NCBI GenBank assembly: GCA_963926475.1
Contig: CAWUXE010000007.1
Coordinates: 124,001 to 188,000, forward strand
Reading direction: 5' to 3'
Length of the DNA stretch: 64,000 bases
Origin: UBA2040 sp002384725
GTDB taxonomy: Bacteria; Bacteroidota; Bacteroidia; Flavobacteriales_D; Crocinitomicaceae
Of this stretch, positions 1 to 8,851 are shown piece after piece. Each line of letters starts with the position of its first letter. The first letter of the stretch is position 1. The notes beneath the pieces are model-generated. The model did no database searches, was not told the DNA's origin, and worked only from the letters and a program-made list of their open reading frames with translations. The position numbers were made by a program, and so were the translations under genes.

Positions 1-918
1 TATGGTGTCCCAATACGCATTCGGAGGAGAGTTGAAAGTTCCGTTATCTGCACCATGAAATTCGTGATCTTGACCCGCAAAAGGTAAAAAGGTATGGGGA
101 ATTCCCAATGAGGTCAACTGATTTGAAATAGGCCGTGAGCCATTAACGATAGGCGTTGTAAAAACACCAAATGGATTACCAGTGCCAATCGGTACGGTTC
201 CGTCGGCTTCACCATGAATCAATAAAGCAGGAACCGTTTCATTTATTTCAACATAATTCGAATCGCCCAAAGCTCCCCAAAGGTTTATGATTCCTGTTAA
301 ATCCATGTTGTGGGAGTAAGTATTTCCTGAGCAATCCAAACAACCCAACGCTGGATAACCAAATCCACCTTGGATGTCACTTGGCGCTTCGGCATCGGTT
401 AAATACGCGGTATGCAAAGCCATAAATCCACCTGCACTGCTTCCTCCAACAAAAGTGTAGTTCGTATCTATACCATATGTTGTTGCAAATTCTTTCAGAT
501 ATCGAATCGCTGCTCTAGCATCCTGTGTTCCGCGATATACCGCGCGAACCGCCGAACTTTGCGATAATGGATTGAATCCTTTACGATAACCGATTGAAGC
601 AGTCACAAATCCTTTTCGAGCAAAACTATCACACAACGCCACCATGTCGTCGGCACTTTTATCACCTAACAAAAACCCACCAGGATGGCACCAAATCATC
701 AAGGGTCGTTTGGTCTGAACATCTCCTGTGGGAACATAAATATCCATGTACAAATCTGTGTCGTTATAAGGAATATTCCACACTTGAGCTTGACCGTATA
801 AAACATCCGGAAATTGTGTTACTGAAGTAAAGACTCCCTCCGTGTAGCGGGTTGTATCACATTGTGAAAAAGTCGTATTCAATGAAAAAAGCAGGCTAAA
901 AAGGAAGAAATAACGCAT
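1..918 (-). CDS. Secreted alpha/beta hydrolase (carboxylesterase-like), 3' end outside window
   Basis: The reading frame opens with ATG at 918 and stays open for 306 codons to the window edge, so the C-terminus is missing. It begins with a signal peptide (MRYFFLFSLLFSLNTTFSQ) and shows the alpha/beta-hydrolase landmarks of the BD-FAE/hormone-sensitive-lipase type: an oxyanion-hole stretch HPGGF at about residue 90 and a nucleophile elbow GGSSAGG near residue 155. A later GQDHEFHG stretch could carry the catalytic histidine, and a HGEADGTVP stretch the aspartate. The protein probably hydrolyses an ester outside the cytoplasm; the substrate cannot be told. It is divergent from the exonuclease/GIY-YIG gene, with 73 bases between the starts. 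A T9SS sorting domain could follow outside the window. Confidence 0.85.
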   Translation of the reverse strand, partial: MRYFFLFSLLFSLNTTFSQCDTTRYTEGVFTSVTQFPDVLYGQAQVWNIPYNDTDLYMDIYVPTGDVQTKRPLMIWCHPGGFLLGDKSADDMVALCDSFARKGFVTASIGYRKGFNPLSQSSAVRAVYRGTQDARAAIRYLKEFATTYGIDTNYTFVGGSSAGGFMALHTAYLTDAEAPSDIQGGFGYPALGCLDCSGNTYSHNMDLTGIINLWGALGDSNYVEINETVPALLIHGEADGTVPIGTGNPFGVFTTPIVNGSRPISNQLTSLGIPHTFLPFAGQDHEFHGADNGTFNSPPNAYWDTI

Positions 919-978
919 ATTCGATGGAATTCTCTGCAAGTTAGCAAATTTCGATAGAAATAAAACTCCTGAAATAAC

Positions 979-986
979 TACTTTTG
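979..986 (+). promoter_or_regulatory. TACTTTTG, -7 element-like, very close to start codon
   Basis: The octamer fits the Bacteroidota -7 consensus TAnnTTTG. It lies only 5 nt before the TTG that opens the exonuclease/GIY-YIG frame, whereas similar boxes elsewhere here sit 18-56 nt before ATG. If it is the promoter, the mRNA is leaderless or starts inside the annotated CDS. No convincing -33 TTTG is seen. Confidence 0.4.
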
Positions 987-991
987 CTTTA

Positions 992-2401
992 TTGGAATTA
1001 CAAGACAATATAAACCAAATCCCAGAGAATAAGCATTTTGCAATCGTTGATATAGAAACGACAGGTGGTTCACCTCGCGCGTCTAAAATTACTGAGATTG
1101 CAATATACAAACACGATGGTAAAAAGGTAATTGATTCGTACGAGACTTTGCTCGACCCTGAAATGCCCATACCCCGTTTTATTGTAAATCTGACTGGAAT
1201 TTCCGACAACATGGTCGAAGGTGCACCGAAGTTTTATGAAGTCGCGAAAAAAATCGTAGAGTTTACGAAAGATTGCATTTTTGTTGCCCACAACGTTGGG
1301 TTCGATTATGGGATTCTTCGTCAAGAATTTAAAAACTTAGGCTATGATTACCGCAGACCTCATCTGTGCACGGTAAGAACGAGTCGTTATGTGATTCCAG
1401 GACATGATTCCTATTCACTTGGGAAATTAACCCGAGCCTTAGACATAAAAATTGAAAACAGACACCGAGCAGGCGGAGACGCCTTGGCAACGGCGCATTT
1501 GTTTGCGATTCTTCATGAAAAAGGAGGTGATTCTCTTGCCAATTTCATTCAACAAGATATCAATCCGGCCATTTTGCATCCTAATTTGGATTTGAATGCT
1601 GTGGATGATTTACCTTCCAAAACAGGTATCTATAAATTCTTCGATGATACGAATCAGTTGATTTATATCGGAAAGAGTATTAGTATAAAAAAACGCGTAG
1701 AGCAACATTTGCGTAACTCAAATACAAAGAAAGGTATTGATATGCGCATTGCCATTAGTCGAATTGAATTTGAGCTGACCGGCTCAGAGCTGATTGCGCT
1801 CCTTTTGGAATCCATGTTGATAAAAAATCACACGCCTCGGTTCAATCAGATGCTGAAGAAAAGTAAGTTTCCTTACGGTCTTTTTCAGTGCATAGATGAA
1901 GCTGGTTACATGCGCTTATACCTTAGTTTGACTTCCAAATCAAATGAGCAACCCATAACTGTCTTTGCCTCTAAACGAGAAGGCGTAAATTCTTTAACGA
2001 ATTGGACTGAAAGCTATGAATTGTGTCAAAAATTGACGGATCTCTATCCTACCAAGACCTCTTGTTTTCACTATGAAATAAAGAAATGCAACGGTGCTTG
2101 TATCGGTAAAGAAGACTCAAAAAGCTACAATGAACGGGTTGAGAAGCTGATTGGTAAGTTGAATTTTGATGGCGAATCCTTTTACGTAATGGAAAATGGT
2201 CGCTCGAAAAATGAAAAATCGCTGATCTTAGTTGAAAATGGATCTTTTGTAGGGTATGGTCATGCACCCTATTACATTCAAAAACAGGAGCCTTTTCGCT
2301 GGAAAAGATTTATAGATTCCTATCCAGAGGATAGAGATATTCGGACGATTATTAATGGTTATTTAAGGAAAGAATTGAAAGCGGCTAGAATCGATTTCTA
2401 G
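992..2401 (+). CDS. DEDDh exonuclease fused to GIY-YIG nuclease (UvrC N-terminal-like)
   Basis: A 469-residue two-nuclease fusion. The N-terminal half is a DnaQ/epsilon-type 3'-5' exonuclease: motif I DIETTGG (D20, E22), motif II FVAHNVGFD around 97-105, and motif III HRAGGD (H158, D163). A GIY-YIG domain follows at about 208-290 (TGIYKFF at 211, IYIGKS at 224, then KKRVEQHL), as in the N-terminal incision module of UvrC and in Cho. The RNase H-like second nuclease and HhH of UvrC are absent. This architecture is known in Bacteroidota and Actinobacteria and probably acts in DNA repair, with one domain nicking and the other trimming. The start is uncertain: the only candidate before motif I is TTG at 992; there is no ATG in frame. 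Confidence 0.9.
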   Translation: MELQDNINQIPENKHFAIVDIETTGGSPRASKITEIAIYKHDGKKVIDSYETLLDPEMPIPRFIVNLTGISDNMVEGAPKFYEVAKKIVEFTKDCIFVAHNVGFDYGILRQEFKNLGYDYRRPHLCTVRTSRYVIPGHDSYSLGKLTRALDIKIENRHRAGGDALATAHLFAILHEKGGDSLANFIQQDINPAILHPNLDLNAVDDLPSKTGIYKFFDDTNQLIYIGKSISIKKRVEQHLRNSNTKKGIDMRIAISRIEFELTGSELIALLLESMLIKNHTPRFNQMLKKSKFPYGLFQCIDEAGYMRLYLSLTSKSNEQPITVFASKREGVNSLTNWTESYELCQKLTDLYPTKTSCFHYEIKKCNGACIGKEDSKSYNERVEKLIGKLNFDGESFYVMENGRSKNEKSLILVENGSFVGYGHAPYYIQKQEPFRWKRFIDSYPEDRDIRTIINGYLRKELKAARIDF

Positions 2402-2565
2402 TTGAGCAGAATCATCGGTCAGTAAAAAACTGAAAGATTTACAAGATGATTACTATGCCAACAATGACGATCATTGTGGTTCTACTTTAAGACGAAAAAA
2501 CGTGCCAAATAGTTGAACGAAATAAAAAAGAATTTATTTTTTTTCCTGAACTCATTTTTACGCAC

Positions 2566-2602
2566 AAAAAAAAAGTCCTAATCAACTGATCAGGACTTTT
2601 TT
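2566..2602 (-). terminator. Rho-independent terminator after secDF (bidirectional)
   Basis: A 9-bp stem (2575-2583 with 2588-2596, one mismatch) with an AACT loop, flanked by A and T runs on both sides. It lies 18 nt past the secDF stop and could also stop read-through from the exonuclease gene on the other strand. Confidence 0.85.
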
Positions 2603-2619
2603 GATTTCTATCTGAAATA

Positions 2620-5600
2620 TTATGCTTTAATCTTTTTCGAAAGATCAATCAACAAAGGTGTTGCAATACATAAACTTGAGTAAGTTCCAACGATTACACC
2701 TACCAATAAGGCAAAGATGAATCCTTTAATTGCAGCTCCACCGAAGATGAAGATGATTAACAAAACAACGAAAGTCGTCATGGATGTATTAACCGTTCTA
2801 GATAAAGTTGAGTTCAAAGCCGAGTTAATTAAGTCTCCATCGTCTTTACCTGCTTTCTTCACTCCCATTTTCTCTCTAATTCTATCGAAGACAATTACTG
2901 TATCATTAATAGAATAACCAATAACAGTAAGAATTGCTGCGATGAATGCTTGATCGATATCCATATTGAATGGTAAGATGTTATGGAAAATTGCGAAACA
3001 AGCCAATACCAATATAACATCATGCAACATGGCCAAAATCGCTCCGGTTGAATATTGCCATGACCCAAATCGCATTAGGATGTATGCAAAGATGATAATC
3101 ATGGAAAGCAAAATCGCAATAAGCGACGATGTTTTCAACTCTGTAGAGATTGTCGGCGATACGTTTCTTGATTCCTGAATTTCAAATCCACCTACTTTAG
3201 ATTTACTTGCATCTAAACCTTCCGTCAATTTTTCTTTTACAGCTGCGGTAGTCGCGGCATCCTCTTTTCCTAATTTGTAGTTGGTTGTAATTTCAACGAA
3301 GAAGTTACTTGCTTTCGTTTTCAACTCAACAGAAGAAGGTTTTCCATCTTCAACAAATACTTTTCTAAGATTTGATTTCACATAATCCAAGTTCCCTTTT
3401 GCCGATTGCTCAAACTTAACACCAAAGGTACGTCCACCAGAGAATTCAACACTTGGTGTCAATCCTTTTGTGACCAAACTAATAATTCCGATGACTACCA
3501 AAGTACCCGAAATCATATAGTATAATCTTCTTTTTCCAACGAAATTGATATTCAAGTTCTTGAAAGCACCTTTTGTCATTTTCGTATCAAACTCCATTGT
3601 TTTGCCTTTTTTCAATTGGCGAAGGATAATCAAACGTGTGATTACCAAGGCAGCAAAAACAGATGTAAAAATACCTATGATTAAGGTAGTAGCAAATGAT
3701 TCGATTGGTCCTGAACCAAACACTTTCAATACAATTGCAGTTAATAAGGTTGTAACGTTGGCATCAATAATTGAAGACAAAGCTTTTTTGTATCCTGTGT
3801 CGATTGCGCTCGCCAAATCTTTACCATCCGCTTTTTCTTCACGAATACGCTCAAAGATCAGTACGTTGGCATCGACCGCCATACCTATAGTCAAAACGAC
3901 ACCTGCTAATCCAGCAAGTGTTAATACCGCTCCAAATGAAGCAAGTGATCCAAAAATGAACAAGATGTTCATCGCCAATGCGATATCCGCTACCAAACCT
4001 GCTTTTCCATAGTAGAAGAACATGTAAGCAAAAACAATCAATAGAGCAATACCAAACGATATCAAACCTGCTTTTGAATTATCAGCTCCGATAGTTGGTC
4101 CAACTTTCGTTTGTTCCTTAATTGCCAATTTAGCTGGAAGTGCTCCACCGTTCAACAAACCGCTCAATGCATTTGCTTCTTCGATTGTAAAACTACCAGA
4201 GATTTCAGTTGAACCACCGTTAATAGCAGAATTCACTCTAGGTGCACTATAAACAACACCGTCCATTGTAATTGCAACAAGACGACCTACATTTTCAGAA
4301 GTCATTTGAGACCATCTATCCGATCCGTCCGGAGTCATTGTCAAGTTTACCGTTACTGTCGCGTCTTCATTGTTAAAACCTGTTGAAGCTTTATCAATGT
4401 CAGTTCCACCTACTAACGCTTTCCCTGATTCAGGAATTTTAATCCCGTATAGTGTGTACGCCAATATCTTTCCGTCAGAATCCAATAACTCCGGTTCTGC
4501 AGACCACATGAATTTCAAATCTTCAGGGAAAACAGACATGATGTCTTGTCTATCCAAGATGGCATCAACCGACGCTCTATCTGAAACAGTTGCGTATCCA
4601 ACTGTAAACTCATTGTATCCTTTTACTAAATCCTCTAAACTCTTTTTACCTTTTTTCGTTTCTTTTTCAGCACCACCCATCAAATCATCTAAAGTTGACT
4701 TTTTAGTCGAATCTGGTTTTGTAGCCGTTTTAGTAGTATCTACTTCTTTTGCCAATTCCTCAAGAGACATTTCAGAATTCTTAGACATTTCCACAGCTTG
4801 TTGCCATCCGCTTGCTAAATCTGCAGTTTGGTATGTTTCAAAGAACTCCAAATTTGCTGACTTACCGATTGTATTCAATACCGTTTCTTCATCTTGTACA
4901 CCAGGTAATTCAACATACAATCTGTTGTTCGCTGGATCTTTTTGGATGTTAGGTTGTGCAACACCGAATTGATTGATACGACGCGTCAAAATCAATTCAA
5001 CATTATCGATAGAGGTTGCAACCTGTTCTTTCAAGAACTTGATTACTTCTTCGTCCGTAGATTTCATTCCCAGCTCTTCAATATCCGCAATGGCAAATGC
5101 TTTCACCAATTTCGTTGAACCATTTTTCAATCTGTATTGTGCCACAAAAATATCGATAAAGTCACCCCCATCTCTTTCGTAGATTGCCGAAGCACTTCCG
5201 TATGGTTTTTTAAAGGTTAAATCTCTTTCACTTCGCGCAAAATTCTTAATCAAATCCGGAATTGAAACTTCCATCGTGATGGCCATACCACCTACTAAAT
5301 CTAGTCCAAAAGCTAAACTTCTTTTCTTTACTTGAGAAAACGTTGAACCAAAAATTGGATAAACTGCAGTTTCTGCCTTTTCTTTCAATAATTGATTTAC
5401 GTAAGCTGCCTGAGCAATCTCACCAGCATCAGCCTTGTCGAAGTAAACAGCAACTCCATTAGGTAAAATTGCTTTGTTACTATCGTCTTTAGCTGCTAAT
5501 TTTCTTAGGTCCTCCACCATCGTTTTCGCGGTGCTATTCGCCTTGCTTTCAACTTTATTTGAAACCCAAGTAAATGATAATTGATAGACACAAATTATCG

Positions 5601-5643
5601 TTAGTAAGATGGTTAGAAACCAGAAAAATCCTTTATTACGCAT
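2620..5643 (-). CDS. secDF: Protein translocase subunit SecDF (fusion)
   Basis: A 1007-residue fusion of SecD and SecF, the usual form in Bacteroidota. It works with SecYEG in the inner membrane and uses the proton motive force to pull preproteins out on the periplasmic side. Seen in the sequence: an N-terminal membrane segment, the SecD signature GLDLVGGM near residue 115, a long periplasmic P1 region with an acidic/lysine-rich insert at about 295-345, the SecD membrane block with VDANVLIFERIREE near 595, and a second half with its own first helix, GRTFGVKF and the SecF signature SINDTVIVFDRIREK near 915. It appears to be monocistronic, with its own TATATTTG promoter and a strong terminator. 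Confidence 0.97.
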   Translation of the reverse strand: MRNKGFFWFLTILLTIICVYQLSFTWVSNKVESKANSTAKTMVEDLRKLAAKDDSNKAILPNGVAVYFDKADAGEIAQAAYVNQLLKEKAETAVYPIFGSTFSQVKKRSLAFGLDLVGGMAITMEVSIPDLIKNFARSERDLTFKKPYGSASAIYERDGGDFIDIFVAQYRLKNGSTKLVKAFAIADIEELGMKSTDEEVIKFLKEQVATSIDNVELILTRRINQFGVAQPNIQKDPANNRLYVELPGVQDEETVLNTIGKSANLEFFETYQTADLASGWQQAVEMSKNSEMSLEELAKEVDTTKTATKPDSTKKSTLDDLMGGAEKETKKGKKSLEDLVKGYNEFTVGYATVSDRASVDAILDRQDIMSVFPEDLKFMWSAEPELLDSDGKILAYTLYGIKIPESGKALVGGTDIDKASTGFNNEDATVTVNLTMTPDGSDRWSQMTSENVGRLVAITMDGVVYSAPRVNSAINGGSTEISGSFTIEEANALSGLLNGGALPAKLAIKEQTKVGPTIGADNSKAGLISFGIALLIVFAYMFFYYGKAGLVADIALAMNILFIFGSLASFGAVLTLAGLAGVVLTIGMAVDANVLIFERIREEKADGKDLASAIDTGYKKALSSIIDANVTTLLTAIVLKVFGSGPIESFATTLIIGIFTSVFAALVITRLIILRQLKKGKTMEFDTKMTKGAFKNLNINFVGKRRLYYMISGTLVVIGIISLVTKGLTPSVEFSGGRTFGVKFEQSAKGNLDYVKSNLRKVFVEDGKPSSVELKTKASNFFVEITTNYKLGKEDAATTAAVKEKLTEGLDASKSKVGGFEIQESRNVSPTISTELKTSSLIAILLSMIIIFAYILMRFGSWQYSTGAILAMLHDVILVLACFAIFHNILPFNMDIDQAFIAAILTVIGYSINDTVIVFDRIREKMGVKKAGKDDGDLINSALNSTLSRTVNTSMTTFVVLLIIFIFGGAAIKGFIFALLVGVIVGTYSSLCIATPLLIDLSKKIKA

Positions 5644-5678
5644 GTTCGTATGATCCGTTTATTTATATTTCAAGGGGG

Positions 5679-5686
5679 CAAATATA
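5679..5686 (-). promoter_or_regulatory. -7 element TATATTTG of the secDF promoter
   Basis: A perfect match to TAnnTTTG on the minus strand, ending 35 nt before the secDF ATG. This places transcription start in the GC-rich patch just after it and gives a leader of about 30 nt. Confidence 0.65.
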
Positions 5687-5806
5687 GAGTTTACCGCCAA
5701 CAATATCAATAAATAACAAAGGTTTTGCGTTTTTTATTTACAGAGAAAAATTTGTTGATTTCTTTTGCACCAAAAAACAGCTCTAAATAAGCGGAAATAA
5801 AGGCGT

Positions 5807-6499
5807 CTATTCGAATCCGAAACTGACTAAATTGTAAAAAATTTCCTTGCCTGATTTTGGATTGAGTGTATCAAAATTCTCAATTACCAAATCTTTCGAA
5901 TATTTCTGGATCATACCCACGTTTTTTGCATAGACCTCACGCTGCTTTTTAAAGTCAACTAAAGAAATTAAATCAGACTGAACTACTGTAACTGTGGAGT
6001 CAAAAGAATTTGCCCCTAAAGTGGTAAGCTCGTGAATGTGATCATAGATTGCGTATTGAGCCGGCAATGAATTATGCGCATTGATATCCCATTGCTTGCT
6101 CGAGGTAGGTGCGAAAACCAGTTTTACTTTTCGTTGGTTCTCTTCCACTAATTCAGCATTTGTTGTAGATAAAAAAGCTGCCCATGTATCGCTAAATACC
6201 CAAGTTGCACCTTGATCGTTGCTCTTGTATCGCTCAAATTCCCTTCCTTCTCGACCTGTATTATCAAAATAGGTTTGACCAATTACAGTTTTCAATTGAT
6301 ATGTAATCGTATCATGAATACCTAAATCGTCGTCGTGAAAAATTTCGGTAGCGTCGTATATCACAAATCTACCCTCTGCAACGGAAAAATAATTAGTATG
6401 CAACTCTGGAATAGTAGTCGGTTCATCATCTTTTTTACAAGCCGCAATCCCCAAGCCTATCAAGGCGAAAATGAAAATATAAAATTTGGTTTTAGCCAT
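5807..6499 (-). CDS. Lipoprotein of unknown function
   Basis: 230 residues. The first 20 form a lipoprotein signal peptide with lipobox GIAAC (C20), followed by a KKDDEP spacer typical of Bacteroidota lipoproteins. The mature part is soluble and mostly beta-like, with no motif I recognise; its short strands (FVIYDATE, DTITYQLK, FERYKSND) resemble the 'hypothetical lipoprotein' families of this phylum. It lies 25 nt downstream of the MORN-type gene on the same strand and may be co-transcribed with the group 8779-5807. Confidence 0.8.
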   Translation of the reverse strand: MAKTKFYIFIFALIGLGIAACKKDDEPTTIPELHTNYFSVAEGRFVIYDATEIFHDDDLGIHDTITYQLKTVIGQTYFDNTGREGREFERYKSNDQGATWVFSDTWAAFLSTTNAELVEENQRKVKLVFAPTSSKQWDINAHNSLPAQYAIYDHIHELTTLGANSFDSTVTVVQSDLISLVDFKKQREVYAKNVGMIQKYSKDLVIENFDTLNPKSGKEIFYNLVSFGFE

Positions 6500-6524
6500 T
6501 AATCAAATATACGTTTTAAATGAA

Positions 6525-7277
6525 CTATTCGTTGGGATTAATCCCTTTTTCTTTCATTTGCTTCATGAGTAATTTCAAGTCTCTCCCGGTCTTCATTATA
6601 CCGTTAAAGAAATAAACCTTATTGACTTCCTTTCCTGTTTCATCATGTGCTGTGCACCACCCATGCTTCACGCCGTTCTTGTAACGCGAAAAAGAAAGAA
6701 GCTTGCCATTTGGTTGGTATTCCGACCATTCACCATGTCTTTTGTTGTTGAGATAATTTCCTTTTACTTTAACAATTCCAATATCAAATAACTCAGTATA
6801 CTCACCCTCCAATTTTCCATCTACATAGGTCATTTGTGCCATGATACGTATCGACTTATCGCTCAATTCTTCTGGAACGAAGTAGATTACTTTTATTCCG
6901 TTTAGAACACCTTGAGAATAGGTTTCTTTGTAACTAATTCTTCCTGAGGGACCAAAATTCAACCAAACAGAATCCTTTTTCATGTTTTTATAAATTCCGT
7001 ACGATAGAACTTCGCCATTCTCATGATAAAAAAATGCTTCGGAACGATTATCCGATTCACCATGAATTATAACCGCCTTTAACTTTGTGCTTGGGTAATA
7101 GTAAAGGAACTTTCCGACGGGTTTATCATCCTTGAAAGTGCCACTATATTCTAGCGCTTTACTCTTCGGATATGTTTTTTGCCAAGGACCTTGCTTTCTG
7201 CCTTTTGCATCAGTAGTGTTTTGTGCGAACAAACCTACTGACAGGACTAATGCTAAGATAAAGGATAAATATTTCAT
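6525..7277 (-). CDS. MORN-repeat / YwqK-like exported protein
   Basis: 250 residues with a signal peptide (MKYLSFILALVLSVGLFAQ). The mature part is built of short Gly/Tyr/Trp-rich beta-hairpin repeats of the MORN/YwqK type: GTFKDDKPVGKFLYYYP, YHENGEVLSYGIYKN, GNYLNNKRHGEWSEYQP and RYKNGVKHGWCTAH. Such repeats are common in Bacteroidota periplasmic proteins. The family label 'YwqK antitoxin' comes from distant homologues, and no toxin gene is adjacent, so no toxin-antitoxin role is claimed. It lies 12 nt downstream of the gmhB-like gene, so probably in the same transcript. Confidence 0.8.
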   Translation of the reverse strand: MKYLSFILALVLSVGLFAQNTTDAKGRKQGPWQKTYPKSKALEYSGTFKDDKPVGKFLYYYPSTKLKAVIIHGESDNRSEAFFYHENGEVLSYGIYKNMKKDSVWLNFGPSGRISYKETYSQGVLNGIKVIYFVPEELSDKSIRIMAQMTYVDGKLEGEYTELFDIGIVKVKGNYLNNKRHGEWSEYQPNGKLLSFSRYKNGVKHGWCTAHDETGKEVNKVYFFNGIMKTGRDLKLLMKQMKEKGINPNE

Positions 7278-7289
7278 CTTTTAATTCTT

Positions 7290-7829
7290 CTATTTTGTTA
7301 ATTCAATCGCCATTTCTTGAAGCGAAATGAAATTCATATCAGCTACAACGCCAATAGGTTCTTTCGTTACAATACGAGCAGTTTTCATGCCAAGATTTTC
7401 ACCAAATAGTATGTCAGAATCGGTATCCCCCACCATAATGCTTTTCGAAAAATCAATTTCGGGAAAATCAATCTTTGCTTCCAGCGCCATGTCTGGTTTC
7501 GGTTTTCGCGTATTATTTGGATCGCCCGCAAATTCAGGCGCAAAATAAACAGCATCTACATTGGTTCCGATTTCCAATAATCTATCTTGCATGTGCTTGT
7601 GAACTAGCCGCAAACCGTGCTTACTCAGGGTGCCTTTTGCTACACCTTGTTGATTCGTAACTACAATGATTCTTGCAAATATGGTTCTGAAAACTCGAAT
7701 GGCTTCCGGGACTTTATCGAGGAAAATGAATTCTTCCGTCGAGTTTACATACCCACCAAAAATTCGTTCATTGATAACGCCATCTCGGTCTAAAAAAAGG
7801 GTCCAAGATTTATCAATCTTGAAATCCAT
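7290..7829 (-). CDS. gmhB: HAD-IIIA phosphatase, D-glycero-manno-heptose 1,7-bisphosphate phosphatase-like
   Basis: 179 residues, the usual length for GmhB/histidinol-phosphatase-type HAD enzymes. HAD motif I is FLDRDGVINE near residue 12 (nucleophile Asp and acid Asp), motif II VVTNQQGVAKG near 57, a KPKPDM stretch carrying the motif III lysine near 108, and motif IV MVGDTDSDI near 131. The C-x-H zinc loop of classical GmhB is not evident, so another sugar-phosphate or histidinol phosphate is possible. A heptose role is supported by rfaE1 at 36507-37496, though it is not adjacent. Its ATG overlaps the stop of the upstream glycosyltransferase (TAATG), so the two are translationally coupled. 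Confidence 0.8.
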   Translation of the reverse strand: MDFKIDKSWTLFLDRDGVINERIFGGYVNSTEEFIFLDKVPEAIRVFRTIFARIIVVTNQQGVAKGTLSKHGLRLVHKHMQDRLLEIGTNVDAVYFAPEFAGDPNNTRKPKPDMALEAKIDFPEIDFSKSIMVGDTDSDILFGENLGMKTARIVTKEPIGVVADMNFISLQEMAIELTK

Positions 7830-8779
7830 TACACTTCTTTTTCGATTAGATACACATTTCGATTTGAAGAAGTTCGCCCAATTAATTCAGCGACAAATCC
7901 CGCTAAGAAAAACTGAACGCCCATGATCATAGCGGTCAAGCAAATATAAAACTCGGTTCTATCCGCAATCAGCTTACCACCCGAAGCGAAGAATAATTTT
8001 TGAATAACTAGAAAGAAGATGATTCCAAATCCGATGATAAACATTAACGAACCTAGGGCACCGAAAAAGTGCATAGGTTTTTTTGCGAATTTCCCCATAA
8101 ATGCCACCGACAATAAGTCAAGTGGGCCATTTAGAAATCTATTCAAACCAAACTTAGTGGTTCCATATTTACGCGCTTGATGCTCCACAACTTTTTCACC
8201 GATTTTTGAAAACCCAGCGTATTTAGCCAGGGGTGGAATATATCGGTGCATATCACCGTAAATCTCTATACTTTTGACAACAGCCTTTTTGTATGCTTTC
8301 AATCCACAATTAAAATCATGTAAATAAATCCCAGTGATTTTTCGAGCTGCCCAATTGTACAGTTTCGTTGGAATTGTTTTGGAAATTGGATCATGTCGTT
8401 TTTTCTTCCAACCTGAAACCACATCAAAATCATCTTCCATGATCATGCGATACAACTCGGGTATTTCATCTGGAGAATCTTGAAGATCTGCATCCATCGT
8501 AATCACAACGTTTCCTTCAATCGCCTCGAATCCTTTTTGAAGAGCAGCTGATTTGCCGTAATTGCGCTGAAACTTAATTCCACGCACGGAAGAATCTTTG
8601 GTTTTTAAATCTTCCACGATTTTCCAAGAGCCATCCTTGCTTCCATCATCTACGAACATAATTTCGTAGCTAAATGAATTTGCCTGCATGACCCGTTGAA
8701 TCCACGCGTGTAATTCAGGTAGAGATTCTACCTCGTTGTACAAAGGGACAACAACCGATATGTCGATTTCTTGATTCAA
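7829..8779 (-). CDS. Family 2 glycosyltransferase, DPM1/GtrB type with C-terminal membrane helices
   Basis: 316 residues. The GT-A fold starts with SVVVPLYNEVESLPELHAW at residue 8, then FVDDGSKDG and the metal-binding DADLQDSPDE near 96. Two hydrophobic helices follow at about 235-265 and 275-300, as in polyisoprenyl-phosphate glycosyltransferases of the GtrB/ArnC/DPM type. It probably moves a sugar from a nucleotide donor to undecaprenyl phosphate at the inner membrane, for surface glycan or lipid A work. The stop shares one base with the ATG of the phosphatase gene. Confidence 0.88.
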   Translation of the reverse strand: MNQEIDISVVVPLYNEVESLPELHAWIQRVMQANSFSYEIMFVDDGSKDGSWKIVEDLKTKDSSVRGIKFQRNYGKSAALQKGFEAIEGNVVITMDADLQDSPDEIPELYRMIMEDDFDVVSGWKKKRHDPISKTIPTKLYNWAARKITGIYLHDFNCGLKAYKKAVVKSIEIYGDMHRYIPPLAKYAGFSKIGEKVVEHQARKYGTTKFGLNRFLNGPLDLLSVAFMGKFAKKPMHFFGALGSLMFIIGFGIIFFLVIQKLFFASGGKLIADRTEFYICLTAMIMGVQFFLAGFVAELIGRTSSNRNVYLIEKEV

Positions 8780-8851
8780 AAGTCCAATTTTGCGCTAATT
8801 TAAGTAACCTCCGTCTTAAAAACCAAGGAAACAGCAAAGAAGCGCTAACAA

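Noticed and set aside
594..830. 78-codon plus-strand frame at the left end
   Set aside because: Antisense to the secreted hydrolase, whose catalytic motifs are on the minus strand.
3545..4972. Long plus-strand frames (155 and 200 codons) inside secDF
   Set aside because: They are antisense to conserved SecDF coding sequence, without promoter or recognisable domains.
6525..7277. Toxin-antitoxin system suggested by the YwqK family name
   Set aside because: The protein is exported and consists of MORN-like repeats; no toxin-like gene lies next to it.
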